Part shown: one piece after another, positions 17,780 to 26,249 of the stretch
Layout of the letters: each line of letters opens with the position of its first letter
How positions within the stretch are numbered: position 1 is the stretch's first letter
Notes under the pieces: model-generated
What the model was told of the DNA's origin: nothing
What the model saw: the letters and a program-made list of their open reading frames with translations, nothing else
The model's database searches: none
From: Rhizobium sp. TH135
GTDB taxonomy: Bacteria; Pseudomonadota; Alphaproteobacteria; Rhizobiales; Rhizobiaceae
Reading direction: 5' to 3'
Length of the DNA stretch: 64,000 bases
Assembly (NCBI RefSeq): GCF_002855515.1
Contig: NZ_PKRP01000006.1
Location: forward strand, 186,001-250,000
Position numbers and translations under genes: made by a program

Positions 17780-17866
17780 GGGTTTCGGGGCAGCCCTGCC
17801 CCTTATGCTCTAAAGCCGCTGGATTTGCGAAAACACCCCCTCTAGACGCGGCCACACCTTCCCCTT

Positions 17867-17932
17867 GAGGGGGAGGTCGAGGCGAAGCTCCGGGGTGGGG
17901 TGACGGCCCAAGCCCTCCCCTTGTGGGGAGGG
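17867..17932. repeat. Rhizobial GC-rich palindromic intergenic repeat
   Basis: CCTTCCCCTTGAGGGGGAGG followed by GAAGCTCCGGGGTGGGGTGA, then a perfect hairpin CCCTCCCC-ttgt-GGGGAGGG at 17913-17932. This is a short repeat type common between genes in Rhizobiales, different from the element at 4706. It lies between the NYN gene and the convergent DUF3830 gene and may also act as a transcription stop. Confidence 0.6.
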
Positions 17933-17954
17933 TCCGCGACGGGACTTCTCTACT

Positions 17955-18374
17955 TCACATCGCCTCGAAGGCAATATCCTGCGCGCCCTGCCACAGGACC
18001 ATTTTCCCCATGGCCTCCAGCTGCTCAGCCCCCTTCGTCACCGTCAGGAAATGGTTGCCGGCCAGCACGCCCATCTTGCTCGCGAATTGCGAGGAGCCAT
18101 AGGCGAAGAGCAGTTCCGTCTCACTGAAACCACCGGGATAAAGCAGGATATCGCCGCGCGAGGGATGCGCGGTGTGGTTCTCGAAGCCTGCCCCGAACTG
18201 GAAATCGCCCAAGGGCACCCAGACTGCCTCGCCCGACCAGCGCGAATGGATCGCCTGGTTGCGGAACGGCAGGAAGCTTTCGAAGATGCGGCAGGTCTCG
18301 GGCGCCTTTTCGCGCTCAAAACGGGCCTCGAAGACGAAGGGGCCGACGGTGACCTTCAGGAAGTCCAGGGACAT
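17955..18374 (-). CDS. DUF3830 family protein (cyclophilin-like fold)
   Basis: A soluble protein of 139 residues. It begins MSLDFLKVTVGPFVFEARFE and contains HSRWSGEAVWVPLGDF and GDILLYPGG, the pattern of the DUF3830/cyclophilin-like barrel family, whose function is not established. ATG 18374 was preferred to TTG 18383. It starts 5 bases after the smpB stop and is probably cotranscribed with smpB. Confidence 0.8.
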   Translation of the reverse strand: MSLDFLKVTVGPFVFEARFEREKAPETCRIFESFLPFRNQAIHSRWSGEAVWVPLGDFQFGAGFENHTAHPSRGDILLYPGGFSETELLFAYGSSQFASKMGVLAGNHFLTVTKGAEQLEAMGKMVLWQGAQDIAFEAM

Positions 18375-18379
18375 GCCAC

Positions 18380-18856
18380 TCAACCCGTCTTCAGAATGCG
18401 CTGCTTCTGGCGGTTCCAGTCGCGTTCCTTCTCGGTCTCGCGCTTGTCATGCAGCTTCTTGCCCTTGGCGAGCGCCAGCTCCAGCTTCGCCCTGCCCTTC
18501 TCGTTGAAATAGATCTTGAGCGGCACGAGCGTCATGCCTTCGCGATTGATCGAGGCACGCAGGCGGTTGATCTCGCGCTTGGAGAGCAAAAGCTTGCGGC
18601 GGCGGCGCGGCTCGTGATTGAAGCGGTTCGCCTGCAGATATTCCGGCAGATGGGAATTGATCAGCCAGATCTCCTCGCCCTCATCCGAGGCATAGGATTC
18701 GGCGATATTGGCCTTGCCCTCGCGCAGAGACTTGACCTCCGTGCCGGTCAATACCAGACCGGCCTCGTAGGTGTCGACGATCTCATAATTGAAGCGCGCC
18801 TTGCGGTTTTCCGCGACGATCTTGTTGACGGTGCGCTGCGAGCCTCTGGGGGCCAT
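18380..18856 (-). CDS. smpB: SsrA-binding protein SmpB
   Basis: A protein of 158 residues with the SmpB hallmarks: [35 protein letters not shown], a central barrel, and the basic C-terminal tail ([25 protein letters not shown]) that enters the ribosome. With tmRNA it rescues stalled ribosomes. Its 5' end and promoter region are duplicated about 768 bases upstream. In this window an accessory segment separates it from dapA. Confidence 0.96.
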   Translation of the reverse strand: MAPRGSQRTVNKIVAENRKARFNYEIVDTYEAGLVLTGTEVKSLREGKANIAESYASDEGEEIWLINSHLPEYLQANRFNHEPRRRRKLLLSKREINRLRASINREGMTLVPLKIYFNEKGRAKLELALAKGKKLHDKRETEKERDWNRQKQRILKTG

Positions 18857-18951
18857 GGTCTGATCTTCCGTTTCGCCCGGGATTTTGTCGTGTGTCGCCT
18901 GCGCCCGGGCGGGGCGTGGCTGTTGTCATGGATATGTAATGGAGGATGGGG
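18830..18951. repeat. smpB 5'-end/promoter direct repeat, copy A
   Basis: About 120 bp covering the first codons and upstream region of smpB recur at about 19598-19719. The outer 45 bases (18907-18951) are identical in the two copies, with a constant offset of 768 bases; the part nearer smpB has diverged. The remaining stretch to 19180 shows no convincing gene. Confidence 0.75.
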
Positions 18952-19180
18952 TGGAAATAAAGGTGGATGAGGATCTGGCGCGCAGGGCAGCGCATGAGGT
19001 GGGGATCGACCTCCGGCATCTGATTGTTTTGCACGCCGGCTTCGACCGGCATCGCAGCATAGTCAGACGGCTCAGCGCCGCTTCTGGGACAGGTCACGAC
19101 GGCAATCATTTACGTCGACTTTCCGGAATGGCAGTGCAAAATGTGGTGGCATCGAACTCCCATTAATCTGAGGGCAGACC

Positions 19181-19525
19181 ATGAATCTCCATCGCGCTCG
19201 TCTCGGCCTGTTTGCAATTGCTCTCGGAGTAGCCGGAAACGGGATGATGTCCACCGTTGCCCACGCTGACGAATTCTCGTTTACGGCGACCAACTCGACC
19301 AACACAGCTATCACCGAAATATTGGTGTCCGAAAACAAGAGTGACTGGGCTTACTTCAACATCGGAAACGGCATCCAGCCGGGTGCGACTGTCAATCTCG
19401 TCTGGGATCAGAGCACAAATAGTTCAAGCTGCGCGCAGTGGGTGAAGGCGGCTTTTGCCGACGGCAGCGAGTCGGAGCCTGCGAAGTTCGATTTCTGCGA
19501 AGATGGACTTGAACTCGACTTCTGA
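19181..19525 (+). CDS. Small secreted hypothetical protein
   Basis: A 114-residue protein with an N-terminal signal peptide (basic start, hydrophobic core LGLFAIALGVAGNGMM, cleavage probably after AHA near residue 29). The mature part (about 85 residues) is beta-rich and acidic, with two cysteines (SSSCAQW and FDFCEDG) that could form a disulfide. It resembles small periplasmic proteins with an 'FTATNSTNTAITEILVSE' opening whose role is unknown. It lies between the two smpB-end repeats and has its own terminator. Confidence 0.65.
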   Translation: MNLHRARLGLFAIALGVAGNGMMSTVAHADEFSFTATNSTNTAITEILVSENKSDWAYFNIGNGIQPGATVNLVWDQSTNSSSCAQWVKAAFADGSESEPAKFDFCEDGLELDF

Positions 19526-19538
19526 TCCCGTTTCTCGT

Positions 19539-19625
19539 CTATGCGAGTGAGCGCGGCAGGTTACCCTTGGTGACCTGCCGTTTTCTTTTGCGGGGGACGG
19601 TGCGCTGGGAGACCATGGGGGCCAT
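19539..19625 (-). pseudogene. smpB 5'-end fragment (duplicated, truncated)
   Basis: Reading leftward from the ATG at 19625 gives MAPMVSQRTVPRKRKRQ, which aligns with the SmpB start [14 protein letters not shown], then diverges and stops after 28 codons. With the adjoining upstream repeat it marks a partial duplication of smpB, not a working gene. Confidence 0.6.
19556..19586 (+). terminator. Rho-independent terminator (rightward)
   Basis: Stem GGCAGGTTACC/GGTGACCTGCC with a short loop, followed by GTTTTCTTTT. It lies about 30 bases after the small secreted protein gene. Confidence 0.75.
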
Positions 19626-19719
19626 GGTCTTTTCTTCCGCGTTGCCTGGGATTTTGTCGTGGGACGCTGCGCCAGGGCGGGGCGTGGCTGTTGTCATGGA
19701 TATGTAATGGAGGATGGGG
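19598..19719. repeat. smpB 5'-end/promoter direct repeat, copy B
   Basis: Second copy of the smpB upstream region; bases 19675-19719 match 18907-18951 exactly. The remainder of 19720-19859 is AT-richer and leads into the large gene at 19860 without a recognised feature. Confidence 0.75.
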
Positions 19720-19859
19720 GCTCGAACCGGCGATGAACGATGTCGCTTGGAGCGCCCTGAACGCGGCCAAGATTACCGGTGAGGTCTCATCGGCTTTGGC
19801 TTCAACATAACAATAAAGCACTGGTTTTAGGTTGGGCGATTCTGGGATAGTATAAAGGG

Positions 19860-21965
19860 GTGACAGAAGTTGCAGACTACAGATCTGCGCCTCGTGCGAT
19901 GGACGAGATTGTGAGCGACCTGCGAGCGGTAGCGCAGGACGATGGATCGTTGCATTCAATTGCCGCGCTCATCTACCGCGATTGGGTGCTGAACATTGAT
20001 CTAGCTGAGGCAAAGGTTACGAATGACCCTGCCCAGCGATGGTCAACAGAAAAGCTCAACAACAACGAGCTTATGCTTCTTCTAGGCCTTGCCGTTCAAT
20101 CGAGTTCGGAAAGGGTTTGGAGCAACCTTCCCTCAGACGATCAATTCGCGAGCAAAGTTGATAAACTGTTGCGCGAAATGCACGACCGGATCAATGCGGA
20201 CGCGCCGTGGATGGACCCCGAAACCGGAGCGTTCTCAGAGCGACCGGAAGTGATAGGAAACATTGCACGAGAGGCGATCTATTATGGCGCCGACGGATTT
20301 TACCTGCACCAGTTTCGAGAGATGGCGCGGCGTCGTTATCGGAGCGATCAAGAGTGGATGCTACGGAATGTTGGCATCTCTATTCGGCCAATCGTGGATA
20401 TTGCGACCTTTATCTGTGATCTGATCACGCAGCAGATGGACTACGCCGGCCAGCGAAAAGCACTCGGGTTGCTGGAAACAGGTGAGCTTTTCAACAGCCT
20501 CCTCATCAGCAAAGCATCCCTGCAAAAACGCTTCGGGAACAAAGTCGATGCCTTCCTAGCAAAATTCTCGACTTCAGCGGTTAATGCTAACCTCGATTTC
20601 ATCGATCCCTTCAGAGTGAATTTGGTCGGCATAGCACCCTTGATCGACATCGGGGAATTCATCTTCGTGCCGAGCCAGCACAAGTTGTTCCAATCGATCT
20701 ACGAGAGCCCGTTCTACTGGATGATGGGCGACAAGGCTTACCGGCAGACCGCGTCAACACATCGGGGGCGTTTTCTTGAAGCCACCTCCACACACCTCCT
20801 GAAGCGTGTTTTCGGGGCCAAACACGTTCATCAGAATGTCACGCTGTACCAAGGCAAGAATATCGCTGGGGAAATTGATGCTCTCATAGTTTACGGTGAA
20901 TTCCTTATCGTAGGCCAGGCCAAGTCTAAACGCGTATCGCTAAAGGCGCGTGCGGGTGACAAAGAGGCACTTGAGAACGATTTCAAAGGAGCGCTACAGG
21001 ATCCGTACGAGCAGGCATTGAGTTGCGCTGAACTGATTGCTCAGGGCGCTCGATGTGTGACAGACGACGGTCGCGCTCTCGAGTTTCCAACGCTGCCGCG
21101 GCTATTCCCCATGGTCATCTTGAGCGATCACTTCCCTGCCGCTGTGCAGCTTTCGAGGATGCTACTAAAACGCTTCGATGAAATGCCGCCCGTTATTTGG
21201 GATATTGGCTTCCTCGATTGTATTACTCGGATTCTTGTATCACCCATCGAAGTGACCTTCTATCTGCAGACGCGTTCGCAGCATTTTGACAAAGTGGTAT
21301 CAGACAGCGAGTTTAACTTCCTCGGCTATCACATTCGCTCGAAGCTGGCGTTGCCCGAAAATGTCGACTGGATGATGCTTGAACGGGACTTCGCCACCGT
21401 CGTCGATGACTTCATGATAGCCGCAGACCTTAAGATAAAGGCCCAGCGCCCCTTGGGTGTGCTAGAACAATTAGATATTCCCGTTATCTCAGAATTGTTC
21501 GCGGTTCTGAAGAACAGTGATCCCGAACTTGCAGGTGTCGTCATCGATTTATATGACTTTTCCGGCGCTGCGCTGGCCGATTTGTCTGCCACCATACAAG
21601 ACATGCGCGAGGAAGTTCGCGAAACGGGCAAGGCGCTGAAAGCCTTCTCAATTCAGACATCAACAGGCGGCCTAACCTATGTTGTAGCTGACAAAAGAGG
21701 CGCGGACACAGCGCGGTCAGCGGAGTTGCTGGGGGCGATGCACAAGTATGAGACTAAGAGCGATCGCTGGTACGTTATCATCGACACGATTGAGACAGAT
21801 TTGCCCGTTGATGGACTATTACCCCTGATCTGGAAGTGGGCAGAGGATGAGGATGAGGCGACGCGATCGAAAAAGGTCGCCTCGATGTTCAAGTCAAGAC
21901 AGGAGGCGGTGATCGTTGGCGCGGCGGCTGCCCGGCGCGAAGAAGGAAAAAATAGTCGAGACTAA
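19860..21965 (+). CDS. Large protein with PD-(D/E)XK-like nuclease motifs; possible orphan defence gene
   Basis: A soluble protein of 701 residues with a GTG start preceded by AAAGGGG. Residues about 300-360 look like a PD-(D/E)XK core of the Mrr/NERD type: E307 in RGRFLEATSTHLL, E338-x-D340 in AGEIDALIVYG, and the variant Q353-x-K355 in IVGQAKSKR. The flanking parts (1-290 helical, 400-700 mixed) match nothing I recognise. Base and codon use is visibly less GC-rich than in neighbouring genes, suggesting transfer. It lies in the insertion between smpB and dapA, converging on the proteasome-like gene with a 53-base gap. A nucleic-acid-cutting role is inference. Confidence 0.65.
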   Translation: MTEVADYRSAPRAMDEIVSDLRAVAQDDGSLHSIAALIYRDWVLNIDLAEAKVTNDPAQRWSTEKLNNNELMLLLGLAVQSSSERVWSNLPSDDQFASKVDKLLREMHDRINADAPWMDPETGAFSERPEVIGNIAREAIYYGADGFYLHQFREMARRRYRSDQEWMLRNVGISIRPIVDIATFICDLITQQMDYAGQRKALGLLETGELFNSLLISKASLQKRFGNKVDAFLAKFSTSAVNANLDFIDPFRVNLVGIAPLIDIGEFIFVPSQHKLFQSIYESPFYWMMGDKAYRQTASTHRGRFLEATSTHLLKRVFGAKHVHQNVTLYQGKNIAGEIDALIVYGEFLIVGQAKSKRVSLKARAGDKEALENDFKGALQDPYEQALSCAELIAQGARCVTDDGRALEFPTLPRLFPMVILSDHFPAAVQLSRMLLKRFDEMPPVIWDIGFLDCITRILVSPIEVTFYLQTRSQHFDKVVSDSEFNFLGYHIRSKLALPENVDWMMLERDFATVVDDFMIAADLKIKAQRPLGVLEQLDIPVISELFAVLKNSDPELAGVVIDLYDFSGAALADLSATIQDMREEVRETGKALKAFSIQTSTGGLTYVVADKRGADTARSAELLGAMHKYETKSDRWYVIIDTIETDLPVDGLLPLIWKWAEDEDEATRSKKVASMFKSRQEAVIVGAAAARREEGKNSRD

Positions 21966-22018
21966 TCCAGTCCGCGGCGGAGGCACAATCCAACATTCAT
22001 CCCGCCGTCCCCTCCCCC

Positions 22019-22714
22019 TCAATCAAACACATCCCCGATCACCTTCTGCTCGGCTTTTTCCCATTTGCGCACGAGGGTGTTGACTTCCTCGATCTCCTTG
22101 TCGCTCAGGTGATGGGCGCCGTCGGCGTCGATGCGGCAGAGGCTGAAAGGCTTGCCGACGCTGGCCGAGGTGAGGTCGAGTGCCTGCAACACGCGCAGGA
22201 CGGCGGCGCAGCCGAAACGGGTGGAGCGCTCCGTCAGGTGAAAATGGGAGAGAAGCGCGCCCGCCTGCTGGGCCATGGGCGCGCCGCTGCCGATCGCGTG
22301 GAAGCCGATGTCGGCATAATGGCCGATCATGCCGGACGGCGTGATCTCGATGATCCAGGGCTCGCCATCCCGCCAGCCGGCGGCCATGACATAGGCCGAA
22401 GGCGTGCCGCCGCCCTCTTCGCCCGGCACATCGGGGATGAAGGTCTCGTAGTGGTGACGCAGAATCGGCAGGACCTGGGCCTGCAGAGCGCGGCCGATAT
22501 CGAGGGATTCCAAGATAGCGGCGCTGTTTTCGGTGAAGCAGCGGGCGACATCCGTCAGCACGGAGCGCGCGCCGCTGCCACCCCAGGCGGCATCCTTGCC
22601 GAGCGGATGCAGCTTTTCGGCCGGATAGGTCATGCCCCGCCCCTTGTCGGTGATCTGGGAATCCGATCCCAGCACCACGCCATCTTTGCACACGGTGGCA
22701 AGCACGACAGTCAT
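22019..22714 (-). CDS. Proteasome-type Ntn-hydrolase (20S beta-subunit-like peptidase)
   Basis: A protein of 231 residues. After loss of the initiator Met it would begin with Thr1, and the catalytic residues of proteasome beta subunits fall at the classic spacing: Thr1, Asp17 (GSDSQITD) and Lys33 (PAEKLHPLG). A later GFHAIGSGAPMAQQ segment fits the conserved glycine-serine loop. No propeptide is seen if translation starts at 22714, which follows AAGAGGAGTG. The sequence does not look like HslV or canonical Anbu. Substrate unknown. It is leftward, between the PD-(D/E)XK-like gene and dapA; the upstream 270 bases contain no supported gene. Confidence 0.8.
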   Translation of the reverse strand: MTVVLATVCKDGVVLGSDSQITDKGRGMTYPAEKLHPLGKDAAWGGSGARSVLTDVARCFTENSAAILESLDIGRALQAQVLPILRHHYETFIPDVPGEEGGGTPSAYVMAAGWRDGEPWIIEITPSGMIGHYADIGFHAIGSGAPMAQQAGALLSHFHLTERSTRFGCAAVLRVLQALDLTSASVGKPFSLCRIDADGAHHLSDKEIEEVNTLVRKWEKAEQKVIGDVFD

Positions 22715-22817
22715 CTGGCACTCCTCTTTGTTTGGCGTCCGGTGGGCGGTGCGACAGCGACGAAGACGTCGCCATGACGCAAAGCCCGCCCGGCTATACG
22801 CCTGCGGGGCCCGTGAC

Positions 22818-22832
22818 GTTCCAACATGGAAC
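22818..22832. promoter_or_regulatory. Perfect 15-bp palindrome (GTTCCA-aca-TGGAAC)
   Basis: Six-base arms and a three-base centre, about 104 bases upstream of the proteasome-like gene. Operator-like, binding protein unknown; it is not the direct-repeat LexA box of alphaproteobacteria. Confidence 0.3.
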
Positions 22833-22943
22833 ATCTTTTCTTGAGGATTTGCCGTTCGTAGCTGGTCGGAAGCTCGGCGAGGCGGCCGGCTTCTGTGGGA
22901 TCGAGAGCGCGCTTCGGCTTGGGGACGCGATGATCTCCGATCC

Positions 22944-22974
22944 CAAAACAAAAAGGCCGGCGTTTCCGCCGGCC
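22944..22974 (-). terminator. Rho-independent terminator of dapA
   Basis: Stem GGCCGGCG/CGCCGGCC at 22955-22974 with a four-base loop, followed on the minus strand by TTTTTGTTTTG. It lies just downstream of dapA. Confidence 0.85.
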
Positions 22975-22987
22975 TCCCGTCATTCCC

Positions 22988-23872
22988 TCAGTTCAGCAAG
23001 CCCGCATGTTTCAGCGCCGCGTCGATCGCGGCTTCCGTCGAAGCCTCCAGCGTTGCCATCAGCGGCAGGCGGACGGTGCGGTTCATGCCGCGGGTGCGGT
23101 TCAGCGCATATTTCGCGCCGCAGAGGCCGGGCTCCAGGAAGATCGCCTTGTGCAGCGGCATCAGGCGGTCCTGGTAGGTGAGCGCCTTGGCGTAATCGCC
23201 AGCCAGGGTGGCTGCCTGGAATTCGGCGGAGAGGCGCGGGGCGACATTGGCGGTCACCGAAATACAGCCGACGCCGCCATGGGCGTTGAAGCCCAGCGCC
23301 GTTGCATCTTCGCCCGAGAGCTGGACGAAATCCGGGCCACAGGTGATGCGCTGTTCGGAGACGCGCTCGATCTTGCCGGTCGCATCCTTGACGCCGACGA
23401 TGTTCTTGTGGGCTTTCGCGAGTGCCCCCATCGTCTCCGGCGACATGTCGATGACCGAGCGGCCGGGGATGTTGTAGATGATGATCGGCAGCGAGACGGC
23501 CTCGGCGATCGCCTTGTAATGGGCGATCAGGCCCTTCTGGGTCGGCTTGTTATAATAGGGTGTCACGACGAGCAGCGCATCGGCGCCGACGGCTTCGGCA
23601 TGCTGGGCAAGCTCGATCGCTTCCAGTGTGTTGTTGGAGCCGGCACCCGCAATCACGGGCACGCGCTTGGCGGCCACTTCGACGCAGAGTTCGACCACAC
23701 GCTTGTGTTCGTCATGGGACAGCGTCGGCGATTCGCCCGTGGTGCCAACGGGCACGAGGCCGGAGGATCCTTCGGAAATCTGCCATTCCACATGGGCGGC
23801 AAAGGCTTGCTCGTCGACGGCGCCCTGATCTGTGAACGGCGTGACGAGTGCGGGAATGGATCCCTGATACAT
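22988..23872 (-). CDS. dapA: 4-hydroxy-tetrahydrodipicolinate synthase
   Basis: A protein of 294 residues. It shows the DapA signatures: [16 protein letters not shown], the catalytic tyrosine in IIYNIPGRS and the Schiff-base lysine in VGVKDATGK. It condenses pyruvate with aspartate semialdehyde, the first step of lysine and diaminopimelate synthesis. ATG 23872 ([13 protein letters not shown]) matches the family start and length. It is divergent from the lytic transglycosylase gene. Confidence 0.96.
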   Translation of the reverse strand: MYQGSIPALVTPFTDQGAVDEQAFAAHVEWQISEGSSGLVPVGTTGESPTLSHDEHKRVVELCVEVAAKRVPVIAGAGSNNTLEAIELAQHAEAVGADALLVVTPYYNKPTQKGLIAHYKAIAEAVSLPIIIYNIPGRSVIDMSPETMGALAKAHKNIVGVKDATGKIERVSEQRITCGPDFVQLSGEDATALGFNAHGGVGCISVTANVAPRLSAEFQAATLAGDYAKALTYQDRLMPLHKAIFLEPGLCGAKYALNRTRGMNRTVRLPLMATLEASTEAAIDAALKHAGLLN

Positions 23873-24093
23873 GCAATGAACTCCTCGGGGGCCGAGATCC
23901 ACGCTTCGGCCGCATTCTGAACCTAAATCGAGGGCACATTACTGCGCACCTTCGGGTGCGACAAGCGCATGCAAGGGAGATTTGTGACGCTTTTCCTAGG
24001 CTTCGTTCGAGAGAATGTGATCGCTCGCGTCAAGGCTTTGTTAACCGCGTTCTCGGCCTACTCGGGGCGTTGTGTTATGGTTGTGGTGTGTGG

Positions 24094-26163
24094 ATGAAGA
24101 CGACCTTTCTCAAAGCCTCTGTTTTCGGCCTCGGTCTTGCCGTGCTGTCGCTTCCGACGCATGCTCAGCAACCGGCCTCCGTTCCCGTGCCGGCGGTTAA
24201 GCCGCTCGGCTTTGCGCCGACGAGGGCCACACCGCCTTCCTTCGAGACAACAGGCGCCATTCCGCGCGGTGAACGGCTGGCAGCCGTCAATCCGCAGCTG
24301 AAGGCTGGCCTCGACGCGCTGTCCGACCGCGACGGCGCAGAGGCGATTTCCATTCGCAACCGTATGCCCGACAGCCTCGACCGGCACATGCTGACCTGGT
24401 CTATTGCGATGTCTGGCCTGCGCGACGTGCCGGCGACCGAAATCGCCGCTGCCCAGCGGCAACTGAACGGCTGGCCGGGGCTCAAAGCCTTCCGGGCGAA
24501 TTCAGAAAAAGCCCTCTTCCGCGAAAACCCGGCGCCTTCAGCCGTTCTGGCCGCCTTCGGCGACACCGCGCCCGAGACCACCGAAGGCACGATGCTGCTC
24601 GCCCGCGCGCATCTGGCTTCGGGTGACAAGGCGAAGGCTCAGAGCCTGATCCGCAAACTCTGGCGCACGGAAGCGCTGGACGAAGCAGCGGAAGACAAGA
24701 TCATGGCCGAGTTTTCCGGCCTGCTGACAACCGCCGACCACCGCGCGCGCATGGACTATCTGATGTATCGCGAGCGGGCATCTCAAGCGAAGCGGTTCTC
24801 GACGCTCGGCGAGGCGCAATCGCTCTACAAGGCTTGGGCCGGCGTGATTTCGCGCGCCAAGAATGTCGATGCGCTGATCGCCGCCGTCGACAAATCGTGG
24901 TCGAAGGACCCGGCTTTGCTGTTCATCCGCATCGAGAACCTGCGGCGGAAACAGGATTTCGAGGCCGCTGCGAAGCTTCTCGAGCAGATGCCGCGCGACC
25001 GCAAGGCTCTGATCAACGGCCGCGCCTGGTGGGACGAACAGCGCATCATCGCCCGCGGGCTTGCCGATCTCGGGCAGTTCCGCGAGGCCTATCGCATCGT
25101 GTCGCGCCATGCAGCGACCGAGGCGACCGATATTGCCGACGCCGAATTCCATGCCGGCTGGTATGCGCTGAGGGCGCTGAACGATCCTGACACTGCGAGC
25201 CGGCATTTCGCCCGCATTCTCGAGGTCTCGAATCGCCCGCTTTCGGCAAGCCGTGCCTGGTATTGGCTGGGCCGCGCCTCGGAGGCATCGAAGGACGGCA
25301 AGGCCGGGCAGCATTTCGCCCGCGCAGCACAACATTCCAGCACCTTCTATGGCCAGCTCGCCGCCGCCCGGATCGACAAGCCGGGCATCGAGATCCCCTA
25401 TCCGCGCCCGAGCAGCGCGGATCGCGCGCGCTTCGAAGGACGTGAGGCGATCCAGGCGATTGCGCGATACGAAGCGGCCGGCCATGGCTGGCGGGCGCAG
25501 AGCCTTTACCGGGCGCTGGCCGACCAGTTGGACAGCCCCGGCGAACTGGCCCTGTTGAGCGCGCGGGCCGAAAAATCCGAAGGCGGGCATCAATTGTCGC
25601 TGCAGATCGGCAAGACGGCTTATTCGCGGGGGATCGATGTGCCCGCACTTGCCTTCCCCGTCGGCGTCATACCGTCTTCCGCCAATATTGCGGGTTCCGG
25701 CAAGGCGCTCGCCTATGCCATCGCCCGGCAGGAAAGCGCCTTCAACCCGGCCGCCGTTTCGCCGGCCGATGCGCGCGGGCTGCTGCAACTCCTGCCGTCG
25801 ACCGCGAAGGGTGTTGCAGCGCGCCACGGCATCGCCTACGCGCCGGAGAAGCTGACGCGTGATGCCGGCTTCAACGCCACGCTCGGCGCCCATTATCTCG
25901 GTGAGCAGATCGACGCCTTCGGCGGCTCCTATATCCTGACTTTCATCGCCTATAATGCCGGCCCGCGCAAAGTGCCGGAGTGGATCGAGCGTTACGGCGA
26001 CCCGCGCGGCAAGTCGATCGATGAGGTCGTCGACTGGATCGAGCGCATCCCCTTCCCCGAGACCCGCAATTACGTGATGCGGGTGATGGAGAATTATCAG
26101 GTCTACAAGAGCCGGCTTGGCCAGGAGACCGATATCGTGCACGATCTGCGCTTCGGGCGGTAG
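24094..26163 (+). CDS. slt: Soluble lytic murein transglycosylase (Slt70-like)
   Basis: A periplasmic protein of 689 residues. It has a signal peptide (MKTTFLKASVFGLGLAVLSLPTHA), a long alpha-helical solenoid (about 60-540), and a C-terminal SLT domain. In that domain the catalytic glutamate is in IARQESAFNP, followed by ADARGLLQLLPSTAKGVA and YNAGPRKVPEWI. It cleaves peptidoglycan glycan strands to give anhydro-muropeptides. ATG 24094 was chosen because the signal peptide then begins at once. It is next to and divergent from dapA. Confidence 0.93.
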   Translation: MKTTFLKASVFGLGLAVLSLPTHAQQPASVPVPAVKPLGFAPTRATPPSFETTGAIPRGERLAAVNPQLKAGLDALSDRDGAEAISIRNRMPDSLDRHMLTWSIAMSGLRDVPATEIAAAQRQLNGWPGLKAFRANSEKALFRENPAPSAVLAAFGDTAPETTEGTMLLARAHLASGDKAKAQSLIRKLWRTEALDEAAEDKIMAEFSGLLTTADHRARMDYLMYRERASQAKRFSTLGEAQSLYKAWAGVISRAKNVDALIAAVDKSWSKDPALLFIRIENLRRKQDFEAAAKLLEQMPRDRKALINGRAWWDEQRIIARGLADLGQFREAYRIVSRHAATEATDIADAEFHAGWYALRALNDPDTASRHFARILEVSNRPLSASRAWYWLGRASEASKDGKAGQHFARAAQHSSTFYGQLAAARIDKPGIEIPYPRPSSADRARFEGREAIQAIARYEAAGHGWRAQSLYRALADQLDSPGELALLSARAEKSEGGHQLSLQIGKTAYSRGIDVPALAFPVGVIPSSANIAGSGKALAYAIARQESAFNPAAVSPADARGLLQLLPSTAKGVAARHGIAYAPEKLTRDAGFNATLGAHYLGEQIDAFGGSYILTFIAYNAGPRKVPEWIERYGDPRGKSIDEVVDWIERIPFPETRNYVMRVMENYQVYKSRLGQETDIVHDLRFGR

Positions 26164-26249
26164 TTCGCCCGCCCTCCCCTGATTGATGGATGACCTGGTG
26201 TCTCCGCTCGGCTAGACTCGCATGACATTACCACGCGAGGGAGTGCCGC

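Noticed and set aside
18885..19166. Rightward frame of 93 codons between smpB and the secreted protein
   Set aside because: It overlaps the smpB promoter repeat, lacks a ribosome-binding site and matches no family.
22818..22832. LexA (SOS) box
   Set aside because: Alphaproteobacterial LexA sites are direct repeats of GTTC; this is an inverted repeat, so SOS control is not supported.
22711..22983. A 90-codon leftward frame between dapA and the proteasome-like gene
   Set aside because: It starts inside the dapA terminator and is unusually rich in arginine; it looks like GC-rich intergenic sequence, not a gene. A remnant cannot be excluded.
24538..26142. A 534-codon leftward reading frame opposite slt
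   Set aside because: Shadow of the lytic transglycosylase, which has intact catalytic motifs.
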